From: Pseudisothecium myosuroides
Taxonomy: Eukaryota > Streptophyta > Bryopsida > Hypnales > Lembophyllaceae
Reading direction: 5' to 3'
Assembly: GCA_951799445.1 (NCBI GenBank)
Contig: OX637293.1
Span: forward strand, 15,996,001-16,060,000
Length of the DNA stretch: 64,000 bases
The notes below the pieces were generated by a model, which did not search any database, was not told the origin of the DNA, and worked only from the letters and a program-made list of their open reading frames with translations. Below, piece after piece: positions 1-12,333 of this stretch. The first letter of the stretch is position 1. Each line of letters opens with the position of its first letter. The translations under genes and the position numbers were made by a program.

Positions 1-1916
1 AAAACATATTATTTTATGTCCTCCACATGAGTACAAACAACATTTTTTGAACATTGAAGATGGTTCTAAGATCATGCTTTTGGGAAAATCTCATCATCAT
101 TAACTCTTCCCAAATGGAAATTTTCAATTTTTTTTTAAATAATTTTTTTATTTTTTACAAATTAAATATATATTTCACATTTTTTTTAATTTATAATTTT
201 AAAGTACTACCCAAAAAATGAGTACTATTCAAAACGCTACAAAAATTGAATACCCTTTTCTGCAACGACTTAAGAAAAGAAATTTCCAATTTAGACTCTA
301 AACAACCAAAATAGAGTCCATTAGAAGTAATCTAAAAGGAATAAATTTTAATGTGCCATGGCAAGTAAAGCTTGAGAAAAAAAAATCATGCAAATAGGAA
401 GATGAATTTTCAAAATCCAAATCCAAATTTTCTTATCTTTCTTATATATGGTTTTTAATGCGCATCCAATGATAGCAATTTCAAGTCCTAATTCCACTCC
501 AATCAAAAGATAGTAATATAATTTCTTTTGTGTTTCACTGTGATGGATTGGTGATGCCCTTCACAATTGAGTATTCTTCATCATTTATTTCTGTCAGCCT
601 TCTCCTTGTACAAAGTCTCAAGAATGAATATGAAGTATTTATTGTCAAATTGTCCTTCATGTATTTATAATTTATATCTTCAACATGAGGTTTTTCTTCC
701 TCAAGTTGCAAAACCTACAATTTATGTACATGAAAAGTTTGAGGTATAACACTTCACATCCAAGATGGATAGGAATATCCTTGCTTTTAAAAATCAGTTG
801 CATAGATCTTGCAATTAGTGGGTTTTACACTTCAAAATTTTTAGAGGGTATATTCCAACAATTTAACTAAGAGATTCTAACATTGAATTTACTAACAAAT
901 AAGAGGCAAAAAAAATAGACCATTGGTTTAGAAATGGTAATTTAAGAACAAGATTTTGCTTGAAAGAACCCAAGAATTAGGGGAAGAACAACATTGCCTA
1001 TGTGTGCCTCATCTAGTGGTTGCAATTGATGTCCTTTGACCCCATCCAATTCTTGTCCTAGTCCTTCAAGAACAGATTGTGAGGAGGGGGTGGGATATCT
1101 TTAGAAACTCTGTTGGATGCCTACATGCCTAAAGTCATTTCAAGGTCAAACACAACATTTTATATGTAGGTCATTGCACAAAATACCTGCCATTTTTGGC
1201 TCAAAATGGCCTATTTTAGTGAATACTATGATTTTTGGAATAAATTTTTTAAATAAAATAAAATATGAATAATTTGTAAAGCATTGCAAGTAGTTAGTAG
1301 TGTATCTCCGACTGTATCTCTAAAAATTTAGATCTAGAAAAATTTATCTCTAAAAGTTATGCACAAAAAAAGGACTATGAAAAATGCCAAGATAATGGAC
1401 ACTTTGATGCTTGTTTTTTAGAAAATAGTCAAATAATCTAAAAAATTAAAAAAAATACCATTTTTTCTAACTTGAAGATGCCCCTTCTCAACCATTTTCA
1501 TTTTGGGGAAATAAAAATTGTGTTATCTACACTTGTAAAAAGGTAGTGCACTTTGAGCACATGTGAAAGGTGGACAATTTATTATTTAAAAAAAATCTCT
1601 TAGTAAGCTTGTATATCATTAGTAGAAGTCCTTGTATCCCAATTTTGAGCTTCAAATTTGCATTTTTGGGTCAAAAATAGTATCCCCTTCCCCAAAAAAT
1701 GGCCAAGGTAGACATCCAATTGGAGGATAATTAAAATAGTAAAATAATTTTCTATAAATGCAAAAAATTACTTGACATCTATAACTACTACATATACCTT
1801 TAATTCAAATTTTATAGAAAACAGACAAAAGATACATAAGTTATGAGCAGAAAACCACTTGTCTGAGGTTAAGGGGACAAAAAAAGGGCAAGTGTTTCTT
1901 GCAATCACCCATGCAC
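1..1916. other. AT-rich gene-free sequence
   Basis: This stretch is AT-rich with many A and T runs. I find no long reading frame with recognisable content and no RNA gene. The short open frames around 567-870 overlap one another and look like chance frames. Confidence 0.6.
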
Positions 1917-2844
1917 TAATCCCTAAAGTTCCATGACTATGTTTTCTCTAAAAACACTCAAAAACTGCCATTTTTAGTACAGATGCCAAATTTTTGAAAA
2001 AGACCTTTTTTGACACATGTAACCATAGGATTTTACAATGTGATGACTTGAAATCACGGGGTAAGAACTTCAGAAATTTCCACCGTGTGGATTGCAAGAT
2101 ATAAGCATTCAAATTTACTGAAGTAATTTTTTGAGCCCTGCAAAAACTAGGGCAGCTGCACTTTACAAGCTCACTTTTCTATGAAAAAATGTCCAAAATG
2201 GTTGTGCTTCTTTGGATTCCTTTTCCTAAACAAGTTGTCTACATGCTTAAAAAATTTCAAATCATTTGGAATTGTACAACATATACAAAAATAATAGTAA
2301 GTAGAAAGAAGTAGAGAACGATTTAAAACATTAAATTGTTAAGAATATAAATATGGAATTGAACAACATCAATCCCAATGGCTGTAATGTTGTAATAAAC
2401 AACCTACATTATATGATTTTATTTTTTTCAAAAAATATTAAAATTGAGTTAAATAAACGACTTCAAAGTTTATTTCAAAGTAGAAAATCCATAACTGCCC
2501 ACAAACTAAAATTCCTCTTAACTTTTGACTCATTGGTCAAAATGGAATGTTTCTAAGCTTTTGCATATAATTAACTCTAGAAAGCCAATTTCAAATTTTT
2601 ATTTTTGAATAAAGTGATTTTTTTGATCTGCACCGACTGCTCGGTTACAAAAAAAATAACTCATTTGGCCATAACTTTTGATTCCTATTTCCAAATGTCA
2701 TGAAATTTAGTGCATATGAAAGATATTCCTCGTCCCTACCTTCTATTAAAATTTCAGCCTAAAGTATGCAAATCTCCAATCACATGTACCTGCTCGAAAT
2801 TGCTATGTTGCCAAAAAAACGCATGCTGGTCCTTTAGGGGTTAA
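1917..2844. mobile_element. piggyBac-like non-autonomous element, copy A
   Basis: The right end reads CCTTTAGGGGTTAA (about 2831-2844) and the left end is a decayed inverted form, TAATCCCTAAAG. The interior matches, in reverse orientation, the element at 31938-32862: both share a run around the words for 'cccaatggctgtaatgttg' and its complement. TTAA next to a CCC-starting terminus is the hallmark of the piggyBac superfamily. There is no transposase inside, so this copy would need one supplied from elsewhere. The superfamily assignment is inferred from the ends only. Confidence 0.6.
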
Positions 2845-2879
2845 TTCTTGATTTTGATGTTTTTAAGCTCAACATTAAA

Positions 2880-2894
2880 TAGGTAGCTCCTTCA
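2880..2894. repeat. Target site duplication of the LINE, left copy
   Basis: TAGGTAGCTCCTTCA is repeated at 30191-30205, directly after the LINE poly(A). The match extends a few A residues to the left, which merge with the poly(A) on the right side. Confidence 0.85.
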
Positions 2895-5230
2895 GGAATC
2901 ATTGTCAATGATCAAAAAGAGATGAGCAAAGTATGCTCTGAGTTTTATAGTAACCTCTATTCTGCTGAACTTGAGTCCCTTGGACAAGCAGCAGCCATGG
3001 AGGAATTCCTTTGTCTACTTCCAGATAACATCACCGAGGACGCCAAAACAACGTTGTCAGTTGTCACGCCCTTTAAGTGAGCTAGAACTCAAGCTTGCTG
3101 TTGATGATATGGCGCCAAGCAAGTGTCCGGGTCCTGACGGAGTCATCACCGAATTCTATAAGAAATATTGGGAAATGATTGGTCCCGCGTTTACGGAGAT
3201 GATACATCAATCTATCCTTAGTGGCTCCCTCCCACGAGGTATGAACCGCGGGACTACTGCCTTACTTCACAAAGAGGGAGATAGAGAGGACCTAGGCAAT
3301 TGGAGGCCAATTAGTCTCCTAAATGTTGCTTATAAGGTCCTAGCAAAGGCACTACAGAAGCGACTGCAACCTATCTTAAGTGAGATTATAAGTTCTGATC
3401 AAACAACCTTCTTACCGACTCGCTATATCCTTGACAACATTCTTCTACTCCATGAGTCTATTGCCTGGGCAAAGGAGTCCAAACAAAGCTCAATCTTATT
3501 GAAGCTAGACTTCAAGAAGGCATATGATACAGTTAGTCTCCCATTCTTGTTCAAAGTGATGGAAACCACGGGCATTCCTTCGAGCTTTGTAAATCTGGTT
3601 AAGATTCTATTCACCAATGCGGAAACTTTGGTCTACATTAATGGGAACGATACCAAATCATTTCCAGTGCTTTGAGGAGTCCGCCAAGGGTGTCCACTAG
3701 CCCCCTTCCTCTTCCTTTTCGTGGGCGAAGCGCTCAATGTTGCAGCAAAGAATCTTATGCTCAATGGAGAATTAGCTGGTATTACACTACCCCTAGACTC
3801 AACTGAGCAACTTATTAGCCAATATGCGGATGATGTCAATTTCACACTAAAGGGTGAGGAGAGATTTTTCCGTCGATTAGCCCTTCTAATTGATAGATAT
3901 GGCTTGGCTTCGGGACTCCAGATAAATTGGCCTAAGAGCCTCGCATATTGGCTTTCTTCCAACCCAGCCCCCCACTGGCTAACTCAAATTGGATGCCCTT
4001 GGGCTGTAGAACACCAGCTTTCAAAATTGCTAGGCTCTCCTTTTGGTATCGATTTACATACTGCAAACGTGGATGACTTCCTAGCAGGCAAGGTGAAGAA
4101 GAAGCTTGCTTTTTGGACCAGCATCCACTCGTCTTTGGCAGGGAGAACGGTCATAGTCAACTCTATTCTGCTAAGCACACTATGGTATTTCATTGCCATA
4201 TGGGGAGGATCCTTAGAGGTTATTTGTAAACTTCGAGCCTCGATGAGAGATTTTTTTTTGTTAGGTTCTACTCACCGCAGTCGCGCAAGAGTCAGTTGGT
4301 CTGACTGTTGTGCATCTAAACATATTGGAGGTCTGAGCCTAGTTGACCCAGAGGAAGCCCTCCATGCTCTCATGGCTAAATGGATTTTAAAATCTATGCT
4401 CCCGGGTTCATCTAATCTTCAGTTCTTCCTTCGATACCGCCTTCTTCAGTTTCGGCCTCAATCCAAAGGAGTATGGCCAAAAATGCCTCAATGGACTCTT
4501 CTCCACAAGTTCCATGCAAGTAAGGGTTCTAGAGCTTGGTTTAGAATAGTGCGGGCCTGGCGTTTACTCAGTAAACATATCATAGCCTCTCCACCTAAAA
4601 ACTGTGATGAAGTTCTTACAACTTCCTTATGGTGGACTACCCACTTCATTGGAGGACACCACGGATTCAATGCCAACAGAGCTGCTACACTTATGCGGAA
4701 CGGCATGGAGCAAATCCAACACATGTGGGACCCGTCCTCTCAATCCTTTCTACTATGGGAAGAAGCAAAGGTCAGATTCCACCTCCTTGATATAGAAGCT
4801 CACTCTTATCGCAACTTGGTGTCTTCCATCCCTGGAAGATGGTTATTCCTGCTAACAGACTACCAACCTGCCACTTGGGATAAGGAATACCTTGGCTTGT
4901 TTGAGAATGCAGATGACCCTCTCCCGACATTAATACTCGCTACTAACCCTCGGTTCAAACCAAGACTTGCTCCTGGTTCTCTCTTATTGGAACTCTATCC
5001 AGGCACTCAATGTTATACGATTGTTCACTCATCAATGACTCTCAAGTCTTGGACCCCTCCTGCAACCCTGGGGAACCCGATCGTCTCAGGTTGGCTTAGA
5101 CGAGTTAGAATCATCCAGCCCAAGATTGGTACACTCTTATATGTAGGTATAGTGGCTGACTTATTCTTTGACCCTGGTAGATGGGAATGGGACTCTTCTG
5201 GGACTCTTCCTTGCCCCCTTCACTCTTATA
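2895..5230 (+). pseudogene. LINE ORF2 fragment: reverse transcriptase domain
   Basis: The reading begins inside ORF2 with text resembling the linker before the reverse transcriptase, then continues through the RT core. Recognisable blocks are the region around KCPGPDG (about 3121), the WRPISLLN block (about 3302), the LKLDFKKAYD block with the first catalytic Asp (about 3499), and YADD (about 3822), which holds the paired catalytic Asp. The copy is dead: a frameshift lies near 3060, and a TGA at 3673-3675 sits where related proteins have Arg before GVRQGCPLAP, consistent with CGA to TGA decay. The coding match stops at 5230, where the 13-kb transposon was inserted. Confidence 0.87.
5226..5230. 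repeat. TTATA target duplication, left copy
   Basis: TTATA occurs here and at 18354-18358. Joining the LINE through a single copy keeps its frame (His-Ser-Tyr then Thr-Thr-Lys-Met), which supports these as the true insertion borders. The exact length (4-6 bp) is uncertain by a base or so. Confidence 0.65.
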
Positions 5231-5258
5231 TCTCATATTTAACTAATTCTGGACAAAT
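5231..5258 (+). repeat. Left terminal inverted repeat of the 13.1-kb transposon
   Basis: The sequence CATATTTAACTAATTCTGG followed by ACAAAT matches the complement of the right end with one mismatch over about 25 bases. The outermost two to four bases do not match between the ends, so the exact tip is uncertain. Confidence 0.75.
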
Positions 5259-5700
5259 CCACAGTCCAGAAATCACTCGGCCGGCAGCCGAAACAACCGA
5301 ATCCCGAATTCTGACTTCCAATGTCATTGAACGTAACTGAACGAAGCAGACTTGAAGAAAACACGCCTAGCAAATGGAGTGACATGACCATAGCAAATGC
5401 ATGGTTCCAGAATTCCCTCAATGAAATAGTGTGACCAAAACATTATAATTGTAGAGAATCATTTCCGGGTGGAGGGAATATTCGCTAGGCAATCCGGTAT
5501 TTTTGTTCGTGCCAATTGAATGAAAGAAATCAGCTAAGTAGCCTATATAATAAGTATCAGCTGTCAGCCGATAACTGAACTGAACTCCATTAGCCCCTCG
5601 TTCGGAATTCCTATAATCCTGAAACGCGACGAGGTCAGTGCATGTTGAATTGAAGCAAGAGTAGATAACGACAGTGAATCATGTGAAGTGAGCATTGCTA

Positions 5701-5794
5701 TTGTGGTATCGGCTGACGGCCGACATCCTTCGAAATACGATTCCGATCCATTTCTACCCATTCGAAAGATGTCGGCCGTCAGCCGATACCACAG
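5701..5794. repeat. Hairpin formed by two inverted palindromes
   Basis: The copy at 5709-5723 and the one at 5772-5786 are exact reverse complements of each other. The match extends into the flanks to about 23 bp per arm (ggtatcggctgacggccgac and its complement), with a loop of about 35-40 bases. Confidence 0.8.
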
Positions 5795-6227
5795 ATGTTC
5801 TGTACCAGAACATCTCCATCCCCGTAGGTAATTTCCGCATACCTCCCCCCACCAAACAACTGCTACCATTTCTATGACATGTATGAGAATCCCGTGCGTC
5901 AACCATGGCCTTCCTACCTGCATTGACCCTTTTGAAGCCCCCCTGCGTGTCCCACTTGAAATCCCATTGCGACAATGAGTATTTTATACCCGTCAGATCC
6001 CACATGAGACCAGTAACGAGACGCCCCAATAATAGTTGACAGGATTGAAGAGCACACAAGGCATGCACATCTGATGTCGGCCGGCAGCCGACATGTTTGC
6101 GTGAACCGAAAATCAATCTGAACCCCAAGCAGCACTCCTTGACTCCAGACGTATGATATGAATAAAAAGTTGACATGTCCGTCCGTCTGACGCTATCGAC
6201 GCGTTCGAAAGCATCCTCCGCGAGTCC

Positions 6228-6470
6228 TCGTTTCGTACCGAATCCTGTAAGCAAGTTCCTTTGGCTGTTTGAGGCGCAGGCGGTGTACCTCCACCGAACA
6301 ATCTGTGCTATACACAGTGACCGGATTCCACCTGATTTCGAAAATATCCCGCGAAGTACATCCGTCTGCGGAACCCTTTCATTATGTATAGCACAAATTG
6401 TTGCGTGGAGATTCATCACCTGTGCCTGCATCCTCCCCGGGAACTCGCTCACAGTATCCGTGCCCGAACG
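6228..6470. repeat. Long imperfect foldback, copy 1
   Basis: The left arm (about 6228-6325) pairs with the right arm (about 6380-6470). The best-matching part is CAATCTGTGCTATACACAGT against the complement of the stretch near 6383-6400. The arms are about 85 bases with mismatches. It could be a MITE-like unit or a transcribed hairpin. Confidence 0.65.
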
Positions 6471-6734
6471 ATTCAACTTTAGAAGGAAGCATTCGAACGG
6501 TCCGAGCGCGCCTGACATCCATGTCTTGAATCCGGATGTGCGTCCTGAATTCCCTTTATTACAGTTGATTCTACATCAAAATGATGGTTACAAATGTCTC
6601 TGATAGAGAAAAGGTGTCCATCTATATATCCCTCCTAAATGCCTACATGTGCATCTATGTCGGCTGGCAGCCGACACCGTGCGCGCGTAGACGTTCCGTG
6701 CTCCACTGCCTCCTCCGAGTCTCCGTTGATTGCA

Positions 6735-6945
6735 CAACCCTGTAAGCACGTTCGTCCAATGTTTGGACGTAAGCGTTGTACCTCCACTGCACAACCTCTG
6801 TTACACGTAGTGACGTGATCCCGCGTAGGTTCGAGACCTGTCTGCGAGAGCGCTTCATTACGTGTAGCAGAGGCTGCGCAGTGGCGATTCAGCGCCTGCG
6901 CCTACAACATCCAGAGGAACTTGCTTATAGTGTCCGTGCCCGAAT
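6735..6945. repeat. Long imperfect foldback, copy 2
   Basis: This is the second copy of the foldback, in the downstream duplicate. CACAACCTCTGTTACACGTA pairs with the complement of the stretch near 6858-6880. The fold has been kept although the sequence differs from copy 1 at many places, which hints at compensatory change. Confidence 0.6.
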
Positions 6946-7218
6946 TCTCCATGTCAGTTGCCCGCCTATATACATAAATGGACTACAGTGTCGGCTGGCA
7001 GCCGACATATAGCGCGCCTGTATCCCGTTCATGAATTCGGATACGTGTCCTGTAATTTCTTAATTACAGGTGATTATTAATCCAAATAATGATTACAAAT
7101 GCTATACAAAAGAAATAAGTGTCCACCAACATCCAGAGCCTATATACAACAATCTACATCTATGTCGGCTGGCCGCCGATACATTTCGCGCCTCCTTGTG
7201 TGTCAGTACCAGTCGTCC

Positions 7219-10200
7219 TCAGCTGGTGCCTCCCAAGACGAGAGTTCCCACCTCTGTGTTCGGCCCCTCAAATCCCTTCTGGCACTCCGGTGTCACCTGG
7301 ACGTAGAGCTTGTGTAAGGGTGACCCCGGCATGCACCGCGGCAGCCCAATGCGAGCGTTTGCCCGACAAAATTCCGGGACCGATAGTCCCGAGGCCAGGA
7401 AGTTCTCGATGAACGGAATCATCGTGGACTGGAGAAAGGGTAATTTCGGAGGATTAGCATTTTTCTTGGGTTTCTCCGAATATAGGGTACAAGCGGGTGG
7501 ATGAACCGCATTGAATGGATCATTGAGTACGTTTCTGTATGGCACGTGATCCACGATCAATGAGTTTGTAAGGGAGGCTCCATTCTGCCTAAGATCCGGC
7601 ACGGACGATATGATCCGTGCGAGACGTTTTAGGTAGATGGGTTTCCCAGGAGTGGCTGGATCCCTATACGCACTCTCGTCACACATTTGCTGTCCGAAGG
7701 CAATGTAATTTTCTGGGATCTCCGGCACCGCCCACCTCATATTATGCATCCGCGCATTGAGTTGAGCCAAGGGCAAATACGACCAGTAGACAATGACAAT
7801 GTCCTGCCTCATACAAAACTGCAAGAATTCCCTAATTCCTGGCCTCTCTCTAACGGTCGACCTCTGCTGCATAGTGGCCGCCTTGAGAATGAGCGGCTCA
7901 TAATACATCAGTGTTCCCTGGACCTCTAGGAACAAGAACAACTTGTGAGACGCCACCGCTGGCGTGTCCACGACCTTTGCCTTTTCTCTCGTATCGAGAT
8001 CCGGCTGGTTACATTCGTCCCCGCCTTCGGACACTTTGTCCTCAGAGGGCTCAGAATGATGAGTGTGATAATCTGCAATGCAAGATGAAATCCACATACC
8101 ATGAGATGCACTTCCAGAGCAACATGAGAGTAGCATTAGAATGTATCGGCTGGCAGCCGACATGCTACCCACATCCTAGTCTGCATCGATAGAGGCTACG
8201 ATAGACGAGTTAGGAGCAACAAGTCCGTGCCATGCAGAACTAACATTACAAGACCTAGTGTAGTGATACCCCCCCTTGGCCCCAGCATGTCTATCGCCTA
8301 CGAACCTCTAACTCGCGTCCGCTTAGATGCTGGACTGGGCGACATCTGTTCGTTCGGGAAGTCCATCTCCTGCCCGACATTTGATTCGGCTCCCCCTTCT
8401 GCGTCTCCAGTATCCCTTACCCGTTTTTCCTTGGAGGGTCCCGAGAGCCGCGAGTCCACTGCCTTTGAAGTTTTTCCACCTCCAGTTGCTTTGCTCCTTC
8501 CGCGTCGCGGCTCACCCTGTGAGTTGGTTCCCTGTATCGTCTGGCCGCCGATAGCGACATCCTGCGCTGTGGCAGGCCTCCCCATCGCGATGAGCATTTC
8601 CCCGGATTGCGGTGTTCGGTCCGCCGCGAGAACGTCCACAGGTGCTGTTCCGCCCCTGACAATTTCCTCGGACTGGGGGATGGCATGCAAATCCACCACC
8701 ATTGCGTCCGCTGCGGTTGATGGTCCGCCATGAGGATCTGTTGCCAACCTGTTAGCTGCAGTTGGAGTCCGAGGGGATGAGGTTCCATAATGAACCGCGG
8801 AATCCGGTGTCCCCTTCATTCTCCTTTGCGGCAGTTGCGTCTCCGGCTGTCGTTCCGTCGACGTCGTCCGATTTGCCCTGGAAGTTGAGGGACGTCCTTC
8901 CGGTGGATTGGGTACCACAACTTCGACGTCTGACTCTCCACCTTCCTCGGTGTCGCGTATCATGAGCGGCCGTGTGGGGGGTACCACATATGCGGCAGAG
9001 ACCAGGTTCATTCCCTTGACTCGCTCGTTCGCTTTTGCCAGTCCTTCCTCCTCTAGAACGAACTCCAGCACAGAGCGGCCATTCCTCTACGTGAACAATG
9101 ACTTGGAGTTAGTAACTTGATGTATCGGCTGGCAGCCGACAGAGTGAGAGTCAAAGAAAATGGAGTTCCAGAAATCTTACCAGAGCGATCTCTGTAACGT
9201 TTCCACCTCCCCAGACGTTGATGACGATAGCGTCCTTGGACTTGAGCGTGGGCTTCATCAAGCGTTCTAGGAGTCCATGTCCCACTCCACACATTCCTCC
9301 GTTCCAGTCGACCTCCCCGTCCACATCCACTTGATACCAGTCGAGCTGCTTGTTGATCCCGGTGATCCTCTTAAAGACTCCAAATAGCTCCGCTCCGTCA
9401 TCTGGCTTGGGGAAGGTGAGAGAGAGTGTGACGAGTGGCTTGGGCTCGATCTCTTCTCTCCTGAAGCCTCCCCGCGGAGATGGCTGGTAATAGACCATAT
9501 GAAAGTACCACGATGACGATGACGATAACGACGCCAATGCAACCGAATCTCGGAAGCGTGATCCCCCAATGAAGAGCATGGGGAGGGGAATATATCCATC
9601 GCGTGCTGGGTTGTTCGGGCCTTCCTCCTCCCCGGGAATTTCGACGTATCTGGCGATGGCCTGGAAATCGCTCTTATTAATCCCCAACAGAATCCCGTCG
9701 TTTGCATACCCGAAGAGCACAAAGAACTTCTTGTCCGTAGGTTGCAGCCCGTCTGTCTCCGCGCTTTCCCGAAGCGAATCCAGGACGTCGTCGATGTTCT
9801 GTCCCAGGCGACATTCATACTTGAGGTTTGAACTACTCCCTGCGACGGTCTCCTGTGGAACCGCAACCGTGGAGTACTTCGTCAATGTCGTGTAGAATAC
9901 CCCCGGCGCCTTTCCGTCCGTGGACTTATCCGTGGTCGGGTTCATGGGGTTGACGCGTCCGTTCAGCCATGTGTTCCCCTCCGTGACCTTCTTGACATCC
10001 TTCCAGACGTTTCTGACGACACCCGGAGAGTACCCCTCCTTGTCCGCGAGTTTTTGCCATGCCTCGTCTGAGTAGGGCACCCAGGTCGCATCCTTACAGG
10101 GGAGGGGAAACTTCTCGCGGAGCCACATGATCTCGTTCATGACCACCCTGTCCAGCTTTTTGTCCTTGCACCAGTCGTACAGGGTGATCACTCCCGAGCC

Positions 10201-12154
10201 CCTTGCCTTGGCTGTGTTCTTGATGCTGACGCGAAGGGCCACAATCTCGTCCGCCAGTTCGCAGAGGTCTGAATCACGCAGCCCCAGAGTCGGCGTGAGA
10301 TCCGTCTTTGTGATGTGCGTGAGCGGCTTCCGATTAACGAGTTGTATCGGAAGAGTCCCGTCATCTCCAATGAGCTCTCCATTCTCCCACGCGTCGAACA
10401 CCTCCGTCCACAGTTCCCAGGTGTTCTTCTTGATGAAGATGAGGGGCAGCTTCGATGACACTTTCTCCTCCACGAAGTGCGCCATCACCTTCAGCTTCGC
10501 TGCCTGCGGAAGTGCAAGTCCTCAACATTCAGAACCTCGGGCTGATCTATCGGCTGGCAGCCGAGAGACAGAGACGACTCACAACTCACAACATGAAATT
10601 GTAAGAGAATCTGTATCGGCTGGCAGCCGACTCAGAAGCAGGTCTTGAACTAGTGCACACATCACGTATACGATGATCAGAATGAACGCTGAGCGGAAGT
10701 GCCTACCTCAAACGCAGTTGACGGTTTTCCACCCCCGTGATGTGGCTCCGGACATCCCGCCTTCACCCATGCCGGTCTCCCCATTTCCGCACAAGATCGG
10801 AACGTCTCCTTGGCCACCTTCTCCGCGATGTTCAAGTTCAAGGCGTTTGAAACCCTGACGAGAGTGTCCGCGTCTTCCGCCCAAACCGGAATGACTTCAA
10901 ATTCCAGAAGATCCTTCTTTGCGTCCGAGCCATCGGGGAAGTTCTTGGCGAGTTCGAGGCATGCTGTAACGGTATGCTGACCACCAATGATGTACCAATG
11001 CACATCAGGAGCTTTCCACCAGGGCACTGGAACACCGTTCACCGTTGTGGTGTCTCCCACAAGGGGACACTTGTCCATGACAGCATCCATTCCTTTGTCG
11101 GTTTCCAAGGGCTTCCGCTTCAATGGAATTCCATGGATTTCCGGCTTCTTTCGAATGGACCCATATCCCTTATACATCGTTGTCACCTACAATGACGATT
11201 TCCTGGACAATTAGAAACCCTACATCAAAGTGTCGGCTGGCAGCCGATAGAATAAAAAGTAGAGTATTATATATAAGGCAGTTCAAATGAAGAGATCTTG
11301 AGCTACAATACCTGTTTCAGGCGGTCCTTTGCGATCTTCCTGTACTTGAGATCATCTGGTGCAATGTGGAGTCTGTCAGCTTGGATGACCCCCGGAAGAC
11401 GTTGCTTCTTGTAGGGGAAGGCATGCCCCAGCCCCTTGTCCAGCGCCTCGTAGATGGCATTCACCTCGCTGTCCTTTGTCTTCGTGGTGAGGTGATTCCC
11501 ACGACGTAGGGCCTCGTCCAGTGTGATCTTGAAGGCCTTCTTGGGATCTTTCCCCTTCCTCTTGGGTTTGCTCGGTGACCCCGCCTCCACGACAGCAGTT
11601 TCCGCCTCCACAGTCGGTGTGCTGGACGGCTTCTTTCTTGCGGAGGGCACCTTCTTCTTTCCTTTCTCCAGGTCCCGAATGGCAAGCGCATTACGGTCAT
11701 CCCTTTCTGCTTTGAGAATATACCATCCCTGCACCAGGTCCTCAGCATCCACGGGATGGTTCTTCTCGAATGTCATGCCCATCGCCATCGCCATATTTCC
11801 ACAGACCTCCTCCGTGCATTTGTCGAAGGGCAACTCCACCGCGATGTAGTCCGCTTCCCCTTCCGGATTCGCAAGTGGGACCAGACAGATGAGGACATGA
11901 ACAGCGTCACCGACCGCCATAACGGACATGACCTTCCCCTTGCCCGGGACCATGTTTCCCTTCATCTTGTACGAGCACGCAATCTCGACTATCCCGTCAG
12001 TCAACTCCCTCCAGCAAAGGCCCCACTCTTCAATTGCTGGACTTGCTTTCCAAGTTGCGCGTGGTGAAATCCCGTCGGAACATATCCCGGAATTCGGAAT
12101 CTGTTCACCGAGGAGTCTTAAGAGCAGGGTAGGTTTCCTGCACACAGAAGACAT
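7219..12154 (-). CDS. Transposon accessory protein with ParB/sulfiredoxin-like and inactive FCP1/HAD-like regions
   Basis: I infer five exons: 12154-11312, 11186-10707, 10503-9181, 9086-8306 and 8072-7219. All junctions use GT-AG and the phases match (0, 0, 0, 1), giving about 1,426 residues. ATG 12154 is the first in-frame Met, but an acceptor at 12138 could instead join an upstream exon. Residues about 270-440 contain a DRLHIAPDDL lead-in and IIGGQHTVTA (about 347-356), resembling the GGHHR-type loop of ParB/sulfiredoxin folds. Residues 442-880 are unrecognised. A polar linker follows (880-1140) with basic patches such as SKRTRVR. The C-terminus resembles FCP1/HAD phosphatases: RPGIREFL, a Lys-containing KRLARI block and LIVDHVPYRN. 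The first motif, normally DxDGT, reads EVQGT (about 1191-1195), so the nucleophile Asp is absent and phosphatase activity is unlikely. The gene diverges from the DUF7869 gene. Function is unknown; a DNA-binding or transposition-assisting role is inference. Confidence 0.68.
8146..11247 (-). repeat. Palindrome copies inside the leftward gene
   Basis: Intron copies are at 8146-8160 (intron 4), 9125-9139 (intron 3), 10550-10564 and 10616-10630 (intron 2), and 11233-11247 (intron 1). All have centre G on the + strand, so C in the pre-mRNA. A degenerate copy at 8537-8551 lies in exon 4. The introns are 233, 94, 203 and 125 bases long, so the palindrome occupies a noticeable part of each. Confidence 0.85.
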
Positions 12155-12333
12155 GAGTTCAGCGTGCTACATAATAGTGTCGGCTGGCAGCCGATACGGT
12201 AAGGGGGTACAATGTATCGGCTGCCAGCCGATACAAGTTCCGGTAATTCATGACAACAAAATGAACTATATTGAATGCCTGCCGATAATGTATTCAGACT
12301 ACAAAAAGTGGAGGCGCTGATGCTGTCGGCTGG

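Larger units (their letters stand above)
5277..7179 (-). repeat. Left array of 15-bp near-palindromes (eight copies)
   Basis: Copies of TCGGCTG-N-CAGCCGA or close variants lie at 5277-5291, 5557-5571, 5709-5723, 5772-5786, 6077-6091, 6660-6674, 6991-7005 and 7165-7179. Where the centre is G or C, it is always G on the + strand; three copies have A or T. They are downstream of the leftward gene. Flanks often extend the dyad by two or three bases (TG...CA or TA...TA). Possible roles are transposase binding, an RNA hairpin, or a chromatin signal; the sequence alone does not decide. Confidence 0.85.
6180..7179. repeat. Diverged tandem duplication of about 490 bp
   Basis: The segment from about 6180 to 6674 and the one from about 6675 to 7179 align over most of their length. 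Shared landmarks in order are CCTGTAAGCA, a foldback, GTGTCCGTGCCCGAA or GTATCCGTGCCCGAA, GCGCGCCTG, ATTACAG, ATGATTACAAATG or a close form, GTGTCCA, and a terminal palindrome. Divergence is substantial, so the duplication is not recent. No convincing coding region lies in it: the long minus-strand frame over 5754-6518 runs through palindromes and the foldback. Confidence 0.7.

Noticed and set aside
5754..6518. Long minus-strand open frame of 254 codons
   Set aside because: It runs through palindromes and one arm of the foldback, has no recognisable domain, and overlaps open frames on both strands, as expected of GC-rich non-coding DNA.
9267..9866. Alternative frame inside exon 3 of the ParB/FCP1-like gene
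   Set aside because: It is a shadow of the longer frame, which is supported by intron phases on both sides.
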